This document shows positions 56,475 to 64,000 of a stretch of 64,000 nt of DNA, one piece after another (position 1 is the stretch's first letter; each line of letters opens with the position of its first letter). The DNA is from Cryptosporidium bovis (taxonomy: Eukaryota; Apicomplexa; Conoidasida; Eucoccidiorida; Cryptosporidiidae). The notes beneath the pieces were generated by a model, which searched no databases, was not told the origin of the DNA, and saw nothing but the letters and a program-made list of their open reading frames with translations. The stretch lies in the NCBI GenBank assembly GCA_009768925.2, contig VHIT02000011.1, positions 62,001 through 126,000 on the forward strand. Direction: 5' to 3'. The position numbers were made by a program, and so were the translations under genes.

Positions 56475-59363
56475 ATGGACAATAACCATAATTCAGAGTC
56501 TAATGACTGTGACATTCAAAGTGAATCCCCTTTAAATATTGATAATGTTATTCAAATATCACAAAGTAATTCATTAATTAATGATATTTATTCTGTTGAT
56601 AATGCTCAACTTGATAGTAAAAATGATAGTAATTTAGATGACAATAAATTGATTGTTGCTAATGATGATATCATTATAGAATCAAAACAAAATGATGATA
56701 GCCAGTCTACTGATAATCAAAATAAAAAGTTTGATTTTTCACAATTTAACTTTATTCCAAAACCTGGAATGTTTCAAAAAATTGTTCATTCTAGAGACAC
56801 AAATACACTTAAAGAGTTAATTTTTAGTCCTTTAAGATGTTCCATTAATGAAAAAGATGCATCTGGATGTACTGCATTACATATTGCTTTATTAAATGCT
56901 TACCCAGATATTCTTGAAGTACTGTTGAGTAGTCCAACAAGAGCAAATGATGACAATGAATTCACTGATAATAGTAATAGTTCAAATGGTAACATTAACA
57001 CATTCTCATCTGATAACCAAAATGTTGATGACAGCGATGATTATGAAAATCAAATGAAAAAAAAATGTTGTGTTCCATTGGACCTGACTATTTCCTGTTC
57101 AGGAGTCCCAATATCACACCTTGTACTTTCTAAGGCTGTTTTCCCAGAACGATACCAAGATTGCATTGATTGTATAAATTTGATTCTTCAATATTCTTCA
57201 AGCGAAGTTACTTCCCCATATGTTTCTAAATTTGATATTAATTCTACAGACCAATTGGGTTTAACATGCCTTCATTTGGCTTGTAGTTTTGGTGACCCTA
57301 AAATTGTTTCTTTATTAATTGAACATGGAGCAATTGCAACTTTGTCGGATTTGAATGGTGAACAACCAGTACATCATGCCATTGCAAGTAGGGATCCGTC
57401 AACACTTTCTGTTGTATTGTCTAGTGGCGGTTCAGATCCACTAAAAGAATCAACTTCAACTGCTAGTTTAATTAGATATTGCATTGATAAATCTGCTTGG
57501 AGATGTTTACATACTCTTTTAACTGATACCGAATATCAGCAACATCCTATATCTGAAAGTGAATACGATTTGCTTTCTTTCCATGCTCAAAAATTAGGTT
57601 TAGGAACAGAGTTCTCGAGAATATTTGCAATTGCAGTTGAAATTGCTACAAATGAAGATTACTCTCAAAGTGCAAACGAAAACTATATTGCAGATGGTCC
57701 AAGTGTAGGTCTTGCTTCAACAAGAATATTTACAAATATCTGTTGTTTTAATCACATTATGCTTCCTGAGCCAATGGATCTTCCAATAAGGCGTTCAAAA
57801 TTAATAAACAAAATACCTGAGAATCCAACACGTTTAGAAGTACTTGTTAAACCAAATGTAGGTATATTGAAGAGTAGTGAATTTTCATTTTTACAATGGA
57901 CAGAGACAACAAGACCTGCTCTTCTTTCTGACATCCTTAGAGTTCATGATTGGGCATATATAAGATTGCTTCAACATAAAGTTGAGGAAAGTCGCCTCAT
58001 TTGGGAACAAAGACCATATTTCACAGGTTCTATTGATGATGACACACAATTAACACCTGAATCATGGAAGGCTGCTTTGTATGCAAGTGGTTCAGTTCTG
58101 AATGCAATTGATTCTGTTTGTAGAGGTGAAAATCGTAATGCTTTTTGTGCAATTAGACCTCCTGGACATCACTTAGGTACTTGGGGTGCTGCTCAAAATG
58201 TAGGGACAGATGAAGGTAATCCTTCTGGCTCTCAGGGATTCTGTTTGTTAAATAATGTCGCAATAGGTGCTGCATATTGTAGATATATGTATGGGGGATA
58301 TGGTATATCCAAAATTGCTATTATTGACTTTGATGTACATCATGGAAATGGTACTGAACAAATAGTAAGGAATGTATGTCCAAATAATAGAAAGATAAAG
58401 TCTGTATTAAACCCATTTCCAGGTGTAAGTTTAAATATAGAACAAGATACTTCTTATTATAAAATATGGAGAGATGAAGAAGACGCTGACAACGTCTTCT
58501 TTTCGAGCATACATGCTTATGATGGTATTTTTTATCCAGGTACTGGACGCGATGAATATATAACAAAACCAACTATTGTTAACATTGGTTTACCTGAAAG
58601 AACAACATCTAGACTTTTTAGATATAAAATAAGAAGATATTTGTTACCAAGACTTCTTCAATTTAGGCCTGATATTATATTTGTCTCTGCAGGATTTGAT
58701 GGGCATGCTATTGATTCTGTTGGAAAAGGGTTTACATCTTTTACTGAGAATGATTATTCATGGTTTACACAACAATTGATTAGCATTGCAAATTTATGTT
58801 GTAATGGAAGGATAGTTTCTGTTCTTGAAGGTGGATATAACACAAAGTGTCTAAATTTATCGCCATTAGCTAAGTCTGTTGCTGCTCATGTAAGAGCACT
58901 TCAATGGACTTCTCCCAATTTAATGCCAAATCCACAAGAATGGGAAGATGAATTTTTTGACAACGATGAAGACGATAATTCTAGTAATGATAGCAATATC
59001 AAAAAGGAAAACTATGATATTTACATTCCTTATGTTGTTAATAGTGGACAGAATATTAAATTATCCCCGAATGAATCAAACCTCAATATTGATCCTCCTG
59101 CAATTTCAAGTTGTCATGAACGATTCCCTTTTACTGAAAATGACTCATCCCCACCTGAAAACAAAAAATATAAAACTGGTGACGAGGTTGAAAGGACCAA
59201 CTCCAACTGTGCCGTAAGCCAACATTATTTTGGATTTGAAAACGGAATATTCAATTCACGACCAAGACGTGCTGCTGCTATTAAGGCTGAAGAAAGTATA
59301 CAAAAAAAGATACAGTCAGAACTTGAACAAAAAAAAAATATTGATACCAATTTCAATAAATAA
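56475..59363 (+). CDS. ankyrin-repeat class II histone deacetylase
   Basis: 962 aa from the ATG at 56475. The frame opens ten codons earlier at GTG, after a possible acceptor-like TTGGTTAG. Ankyrin repeats occupy about 125-165 (DASGCTALHIALLNAYPDIL) and 255-320 (QLGLTCLHLACSFGDPKIVS). The deacetylase domain runs from about 475 to 815: AIRPPGHHLG with the catalytic His pair (about 561), zinc ligands in DFDVHHGNGT (about 617) and GFDGH (about 740), and LEGGYN (about 785) supplying the Tyr-region loop. All catalytic residues are present. Class II HDACs remove acetyl groups from histones and other proteins. The C-terminus is disordered and basic (RPRRAAAIKAEE), possibly a nuclear signal. The ankyrin fusion is lineage-typical but unusual outside apicomplexans. 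Confidence 0.95.
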   Translation: MDNNHNSESNDCDIQSESPLNIDNVIQISQSNSLINDIYSVDNAQLDSKNDSNLDDNKLIVANDDIIIESKQNDDSQSTDNQNKKFDFSQFNFIPKPGMFQKIVHSRDTNTLKELIFSPLRCSINEKDASGCTALHIALLNAYPDILEVLLSSPTRANDDNEFTDNSNSSNGNINTFSSDNQNVDDSDDYENQMKKKCCVPLDLTISCSGVPISHLVLSKAVFPERYQDCIDCINLILQYSSSEVTSPYVSKFDINSTDQLGLTCLHLACSFGDPKIVSLLIEHGAIATLSDLNGEQPVHHAIASRDPSTLSVVLSSGGSDPLKESTSTASLIRYCIDKSAWRCLHTLLTDTEYQQHPISESEYDLLSFHAQKLGLGTEFSRIFAIAVEIATNEDYSQSANENYIADGPSVGLASTRIFTNICCFNHIMLPEPMDLPIRRSKLINKIPENPTRLEVLVKPNVGILKSSEFSFLQWTETTRPALLSDILRVHDWAYIRLLQHKVEESRLIWEQRPYFTGSIDDDTQLTPESWKAALYASGSVLNAIDSVCRGENRNAFCAIRPPGHHLGTWGAAQNVGTDEGNPSGSQGFCLLNNVAIGAAYCRYMYGGYGISKIAIIDFDVHHGNGTEQIVRNVCPNNRKIKSVLNPFPGVSLNIEQDTSYYKIWRDEEDADNVFFSSIHAYDGIFYPGTGRDEYITKPTIVNIGLPERTTSRLFRYKIRRYLLPRLLQFRPDIIFVSAGFDGHAIDSVGKGFTSFTENDYSWFTQQLISIANLCCNGRIVSVLEGGYNTKCLNLSPLAKSVAAHVRALQWTSPNLMPNPQEWEDEFFDNDEDDNSSNDSNIKKENYDIYIPYVVNSGQNIKLSPNESNLNIDPPAISSCHERFPFTENDSSPPENKKYKTGDEVERTNSNCAVSQHYFGFENGIFNSRPRRAAAIKAEESIQKKIQSELEQKKNIDTNFNK

Positions 59364-60173
59364 ATATTTATATATGTATTTTCATTATTGCATTTTTAAT
59401 TCTATAAAAATATTCTATTTCATTTTGCCTTATTTAACTCTTTGTTCTATCTATTTAATATTCAGATCATATTATCTTCCACATCTATAACTTCTTTAAA
59501 CTCGTATTTTTTTGTCTGGTATTATATCTGGATACTCGCCGTTATCTAACGTTTGCATCTTTTTTAAATACGTGGTTACTTCTACAATCAAATTTGTACC
59601 GGTATACATGCATCCACATAAAATTTGTTTCAAATAGGAAAAAAAGTATTCATGATTTAATAAATTTTGCATGCCATCCCCACATAATAAGCAAGTGAGC
59701 GGTAACAAAATTAATTTTTCCTTTTTTTCTGTGAAAATACTTGTATGTAGAAATAAAGTTTAATTGTTTTATAATAAAGTAATCACGGTTTGTTGACTTA
59801 AAAAAAGTGGTGATATAAAGATTATTTGATTTTAAAGTGGAAGAAGTGATATTTCTTTGTAAAATATTATTATCTTGACTTATTTATCATTGCTATTTTT
59901 TGAGAATAAAGACAAGTGTGAGCTACAAATAATAAATTTAAAGGTTGTTATACTTCCATTAAAGTTAAGAAATCTTTTTTTTACGAAGTGATACCATTTT
60001 TAAAGGGTTGTTCGAAAGAACTCTGTTACATGATTTTTTGAGGAAATCGCATTAAATTATTAATGAGTTTAATTTTTTAAATTATATCCACTTTATTAAC
60101 AAATTCAAAGAGAAAGCAAATATCGCTACAATTTGATGTTGAAGTTGAATTAAATGAGAAATGTTGGTTAAGC
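59364..60173. other. intergenic
   Basis: 810 bases between two plus-strand genes. It contains a minus-strand ATG frame at 59496-59672 that may be a small gene. The rest is AT-rich with no E2F-like site stronger than GAGCGGTAAC (59698-59706). Confidence 0.5.
59496..59672 (-). CDS. possible small gene, 58 aa, unknown
   Basis: ATG at 59672 to TAA at 59496. The frame is open upstream to 59762 without another ATG (including LTCLLCGDG), so a split gene is also possible. The composition is mixed (YFFSYLKQILCGCMYTG, then a more polar tail DNGEYPDIIPDKKIRV). G+C is above the spacer average. I recognise no family and support is weak. Confidence 0.3.
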   Translation of the reverse strand: MQNLLNHEYFFSYLKQILCGCMYTGTNLIVEVTTYLKKMQTLDNGEYPDIIPDKKIRV

Positions 60174-62882
60174 ATGAATAATAAAACCTTATATGATAAT
60201 GAGTTAAATGGAAGACCTGGAAATGGTTTAGTTAGTAATAAAATAAAGAATATGAACGTAAATGGAGTTTATTTAAGTGATGATGACACAGAAAATATAA
60301 TTCAAATATTAGACGTCCCAATATATGTTAGATACAATACAATATCATCTACAAGTGCTAGTACGGGACCATCTACCCCAAATTCCCGTGAATACGAACA
60401 GTTTGATGTTAAACGTAATAATGGAATAAACAATGATATGGCATTTGGAATGAGGTCAACAGTACCTTCTAATACAGTAAGGAATAATGATTTTATTATT
60501 AATGGTAATAATTCAGGGTTATTGAAAGGTCAGGTAAAATATAATTTCGGTCTATTAGATAATCCACATATAAATTTAAATTTTTTTAATTTTAAGATAG
60601 TCAAAAAAAAAAGTTATTTCAGTTCAAACGCTTTATTAAAAAACAATGATCGAATACTCATTGAGATGACAAAACCAAATGATTTTTCGTTTCTGCTTAA
60701 TTGCAATTTAAGCGATGGTAATGATTTTTTGTATTTAAAATCGGAACAAAGATTATTAGTAGACTTTCAAGAATTTCCCGCAATGTTGATAGATTTATTG
60801 AATAGGTCAAAATATAATTTCGATAGCCAGATATCAGATAATTCAAAAAAGGACGTGTCACTTAACACAGGTACAATTGGAAATGAAACGAGGGTTTTTC
60901 CAGGATTAAATAAACAGGAACTAATATTTGACAATGCAAAAGCGCACAACAGTGGTAATTATAGTGCTAATAACGGTAATTCATTAAAGATAGTATTAAA
61001 CATAAATAATACAGAAGTTTCAGGAGGTTGTGATACAAATATCGGACTAGTAATGAATAATTTAGATTCATGTGTATTGCATTTTGTTGAATTGAATCAC
61101 TATAAAGAGATAGTGCATTTATCGCTACATTTTGAAACTGCAAATGAGTTATTATTTAGAAATCATATTTTGAATCATTTGAATTACTATTATGAATTAT
61201 CAAAGAAACAACAAATATTAATACATAACAATGAATATGAAATAAATAAATTAAAAAATGATTTACTAGACATGGATGATAAATTAAAAAAGTCGAGTTA
61301 TTTATCAGTTAAAAATGAGAAAGAATTATCAGAAAAATACGAAATAGATATAAGGAGATTAATAGACAAATATGAATTAGATTATAATCAACTTAAATAT
61401 AATTACGAGGCCAAGTACAAAAACGAGTTAGAATTATGGAGCATAGAAAGAGTAAATAATGAAAACAAAATAAACGAACTGCAAAAACAATTTAATGATC
61501 TAGGAAATATATTTAATAATATAAATAAATCAAAGTTAGATCTGGAAAAACTAATAGATGATGACCAAAAGATCATATCTGAATTAAAAACTAAATTAGA
61601 TAACCAAAAAAGTTCATATGATATATTGTTGAATTTAAAGATCGAGCTAGAAGCAGAAATAAATGACTTAAAAGTTAAATATAATAATGTAGCAGATACT
61701 AATAATAATTTTAAAAACGACATAGAAATAAAACAAAAAGAAATAAATGAACTTGATAATGCATTAGATGACGCATGTAAGGAGATAGATAAAGGTAATC
61801 ATATAATTACAAGTCTACAGGATTCACTAAATAATGTTGACAGTAAATATAAGCAACAAATGATTAATTATAACAACTTAAAAAGAAACTATCAAGAAGT
61901 TGAGATTGATAATAAAAATATGACTGAAAAACTGAAAGACTATGAACAATTATTAGATGACTCTAATAATCGTCAGGAACAATTAATAAATGAGAATGAG
62001 CGATTAAGGAAGGCATTAATAGAGGCAGAAAAACAAATTGAAATAAATCAAAATATTATATCTTCATTAAAAAAACAGATATCTATGAATGAGTCAGGTA
62101 ATATATCAAATTATCGCGGTGTGTCACTGTATAATGATTACCACATTCAAAATAGCAATAAAAATGTGGCTTCTTATTATGGAACTCATTACACACTAAA
62201 CAGCAATTTACCACAATCAATAGCATCTATTTCTGCATCTAGAAGATCATCAATTCTTAATAGTACATCAAGGAGTTTTATCGATAATAGAAAAAAACAA
62301 GTGATGAAAGAAGATGTCTTTGATGCTAATTCTATTTCAAGAAAGTATTCGAAAACTGTAAATAATTATCCAAAACGTTCATATACATGGTCTATGGAAA
62401 GTGTAAATCATCAATCGAAAGAGAGTAATATAGAGAATAAAAATATGAGGAATAGTTCAACAGGAAGGATACTTAAAAAAAATGGCAGTGATTATGGTGA
62501 TCTTATTAAAAATAATAAAAATAATGACAGTATATTATCATCATCTATATTTACACCACCAAGTAATAGAATCACAAATTCAGATATAAATGCTGGTAAT
62601 TTAAAATCTAAAACAACTTTCGATTTAAATGATAGTGGTGAAAACAAATGGTATAGCCATAGAATGCATTATTATCAGGCAAATGATTACCTACATACAT
62701 TAGACGAATTAGAAAGTGAAAATATGGACAATATATCGAGAGAGCTAACAACACCTAGACTAAAAACGCCAGTAAAACCTATTATATCGGATAATAATAA
62801 CGTAAATATTGTCAATGGAGACATTAGTAATAGCAGAGGTAATAGCAATAAAAATGAAAGTAATGCAGCAAACATTTCTTAG
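60174..62882 (+). CDS. SAS-6-like centriolar cartwheel protein
   Basis: 902 aa. SAS-6 dimers assemble the nine-fold cartwheel that templates centrioles. A head domain (about 120-335) follows a disordered start: RILIEMTKPNDFSFLLNCNL, then KSEQRLLVDFQEFPAMLIDL (about 187-206) and VELNHYKEIVHLSLHF (about 305-320). These match the SAS-6 pattern FxFLYxLxISEEDFQxLKxxQGLLVDFxxFPxxxIDLL and NPFKHLTHLSLKL. The hydrophobic residue that drives head-to-head contact (Phe in most species) is a Tyr here. A long coiled coil runs from about 340 to 645, then a Ser/Asn-rich tail. An Asn-rich insert (about 225-270) enlarges the head. The long coil argues for SAS-6 rather than SAS6-like. Confidence 0.8.
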   Translation: MNNKTLYDNELNGRPGNGLVSNKIKNMNVNGVYLSDDDTENIIQILDVPIYVRYNTISSTSASTGPSTPNSREYEQFDVKRNNGINNDMAFGMRSTVPSNTVRNNDFIINGNNSGLLKGQVKYNFGLLDNPHINLNFFNFKIVKKKSYFSSNALLKNNDRILIEMTKPNDFSFLLNCNLSDGNDFLYLKSEQRLLVDFQEFPAMLIDLLNRSKYNFDSQISDNSKKDVSLNTGTIGNETRVFPGLNKQELIFDNAKAHNSGNYSANNGNSLKIVLNINNTEVSGGCDTNIGLVMNNLDSCVLHFVELNHYKEIVHLSLHFETANELLFRNHILNHLNYYYELSKKQQILIHNNEYEINKLKNDLLDMDDKLKKSSYLSVKNEKELSEKYEIDIRRLIDKYELDYNQLKYNYEAKYKNELELWSIERVNNENKINELQKQFNDLGNIFNNINKSKLDLEKLIDDDQKIISELKTKLDNQKSSYDILLNLKIELEAEINDLKVKYNNVADTNNNFKNDIEIKQKEINELDNALDDACKEIDKGNHIITSLQDSLNNVDSKYKQQMINYNNLKRNYQEVEIDNKNMTEKLKDYEQLLDDSNNRQEQLINENERLRKALIEAEKQIEINQNIISSLKKQISMNESGNISNYRGVSLYNDYHIQNSNKNVASYYGTHYTLNSNLPQSIASISASRRSSILNSTSRSFIDNRKKQVMKEDVFDANSISRKYSKTVNNYPKRSYTWSMESVNHQSKESNIENKNMRNSSTGRILKKNGSDYGDLIKNNKNNDSILSSSIFTPPSNRITNSDINAGNLKSKTTFDLNDSGENKWYSHRMHYYQANDYLHTLDELESENMDNISRELTTPRLKTPVKPIISDNNNVNIVNGDISNSRGNSNKNESNAANIS

Positions 62883-63077
62883 TTGTTACACATATATGCG
62901 TATAATTATTTATACTTGCTTTCTTTTTTTCATTTTTTCCAGAAATATTAGAAAATATTTCAACAGGTTACTACAATACTAATTGATGTGAATTATACAA
63001 ACTTTATTGTTCATTTAAATTACAATTAAAAGAAAAATAAATAAATAAGAATTAAGTCAATAAAACGACATCACTAT

Positions 63078-63524
63078 TCATTGATAACTCTCAGAATAAC
63101 GATGTAATGCACTTAGAAGGTCGTCAGGTGAGATTGCATTATCACCGTCACTATCAAGATTCTCTAACATTGTTTTAAGCTCTTCTTCTGACATTGACAG
63201 ACCAAGTCTTGTAGAACAAGCAACAAGGTCTTTTAAGTCAATTGTTCCTGTTTTGTCTTGATCAATGCAACTAAATATGTTTACTGCATCTTCAACTGTA
63301 AATTTCTTAACCTCATTACCACTATTAACTAAGCTAACAAAGCCTGCAAAATCTAATTTACCACCGCACTCTTGCGTAAGCGAATTCAATCTTCCGATTA
63401 CATTGTTATCCAGCGGAATGTCCATGCATGTCGCTGCTGCTCTCAAAAATCCAATATCCAATCCTGATTTACCATCCAATAAATCGAATACATCTCTCAA
63501 TTCTCTTACTTCTGAACTATCCAT
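63078..63524 (-). CDS. calmodulin-like EF-hand protein (myosin light chain type)
   Basis: 148 aa, the size of calmodulin, with four EF-hand-like units. The N-terminal pair lacks proper loops. The third loop (DQDKTGTIDLKD, 88-99) and fourth (DSDGDNAISPDD, 124-135) keep the Asp ligands at positions 1, 3 and 5 but end in Asp instead of the usual Glu at position 12, which favours Mg2+ or weak Ca2+ binding. A degenerate N-lobe with a better C-lobe is typical of essential or myosin-type light chains (for example MLC1/ELC of the glideosome) and of divergent calmodulins. The exact partner cannot be told from sequence. Confidence 0.85.
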   Translation of the reverse strand: MDSSEVRELRDVFDLLDGKSGLDIGFLRAAATCMDIPLDNNVIGRLNSLTQECGGKLDFAGFVSLVNSGNEVKKFTVEDAVNIFSCIDQDKTGTIDLKDLVACSTRLGLSMSEEELKTMLENLDSDGDNAISPDDLLSALHRYSESYQ

Positions 63525-64000
63525 TTTTCAAATTATTACTGTCAATGTTTATTTAACAAGTATCTAAAAAAGCGTTTTAATAAAAACAAATTAACCCAAT
63601 TTAATTTAATTGAAATAAATAAAGTGAATAGTAAATTTATTAAGTTACAAGAACTTTTCAAGTATTATGAACTTAATTATATGTGCATTTACCTTTATTC
63701 ACTCTATTTTTTCCCTGGAAACAAATTAACTCACCTCTATTCTCTTATAAATCTTTCTTTAAATTTGTTTCTAAGCACTAGTGTTTATATTGTTGTTTCC
63801 TTTCTTACACCCACTTTTTTCTTTGACTTTTTTTTATTCTCAAATCTATCAAACATTTTCGCTAATTAAACGTTTTAACATGTCTTTTAATTGCACACTA
63901 TTAAATAGTATTATAATGCGGCGGGAACATGCTGTATTTTTGGCGGTAATGATTTTTCCTCGCTAAACTAAAAGTACCTGATTTACCAAAACGAAGCTAT
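63525..64000. other. intergenic to the right edge
   Basis: Upstream of the EF-hand gene (minus strand). AT-rich until a tight pair of E2F-like sites at 63918-63928 and 63937-63949. Plus-strand hydrophobic frames at 63624-63966 lack good starts and are not accepted. Confidence 0.55.
63918..63949. promoter_or_regulatory. paired E2F-like sites GCGGCGGGAAC and TTTTTGGCGGTAA
   Basis: Two cores 8 bases apart in AT-rich DNA. They may belong to the EF-hand gene (400 bases away) or to a gene beyond the right edge. Confidence 0.5.

Noticed and set aside
63624-63966. Plus-strand hydrophobic frames near the right edge
   Set aside because: One starts at GTG and the other shares AT-driven composition; no domain or splice evidence.
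1-64000. tRNA, rRNA, snRNA, CRISPR, transposon and viral features
   Set aside because: No tRNA T-loop pattern in a plausible cloverleaf, no conserved U2 or U6 segment, no regularly spaced repeats, and no transposase or reverse-transcriptase motifs were seen on reading. A covariance-model scan would be more reliable.

Overview
This window looks like a nuclear chromosome segment of a Cryptosporidium-type apicomplexan. The DNA is very AT-rich. Genes are closely packed on both strands and mostly uninterrupted, and asparagine runs interrupt several proteins. The few introns are mostly 54-145 nt with GT..AG ends. The gene set is purely eukaryotic core plus apicomplexan specialities: a Shewanella-like phosphatase, a degenerate pantothenate kinase, a SAS-6-type cartwheel protein and an ankyrin-linked class II HDAC. 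The species cannot be fixed from sequence alone. I see no rRNA, tRNA, CRISPR array, transposon or viral sequence.

Layout. 1-8.5 kb: a large Asn-rich protein cut by the left edge, a divergent TBP-like factor (2 exons), UBC12-like E2, exosome CSL4 and a degenerate aquaporin-like membrane protein. 8.7-16.1 kb: a MYST histone acetyltransferase, a Nup85-like solenoid and a PanK-like protein. 16.5-24.7 kb: an unknown protein, SHLP phosphatase, VMA21 (2 exons), RNA polymerase I/III subunit AC40, an SWS1-like SWIM protein and a low-complexity unknown. 26-32.4 kb: a Pro/Gln-rich protein with a C-terminal Cys pair (2 exons), exosome RRP42 (4 exons), AsnRS, a small split ORF and V-ATPase subunit E, whose first coding exon is only the ATG. 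33.2-39.8 kb: MSH6, PP1 inhibitor-2 and uL6/RPL9. 40.4-51.6 kb: a solenoid-like unknown and a coiled-coil protein with overlapping stop codons, RPL7A, RPL5 and DNAJC8-like. 51.7-63.5 kb: CPSF73, MRG15/EAF3-like, ankyrin-HDAC, SAS-6-like and an EF-hand protein.

Functional links. The MYST acetyltransferase and the MRG protein are typical NuA4 partners, and an HDAC is also present. CSL4 and RRP42 belong to the same RNA exosome. V-ATPase E and VMA21 belong to one proton pump and its assembly. MSH6 and SWS1 serve DNA repair. RPL9, RPL7A and RPL5 are ribosomal.

Intergenic DNA. Most upstream regions carry an E2F/DP-like GGCGCC, TTGGCGG or GCGGGAA element, often the most GC-rich stretch in the spacer. 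Several other GC-raised islands are unexplained. They may be small exons, microproteins or structured RNAs, and they are listed separately with low confidence.
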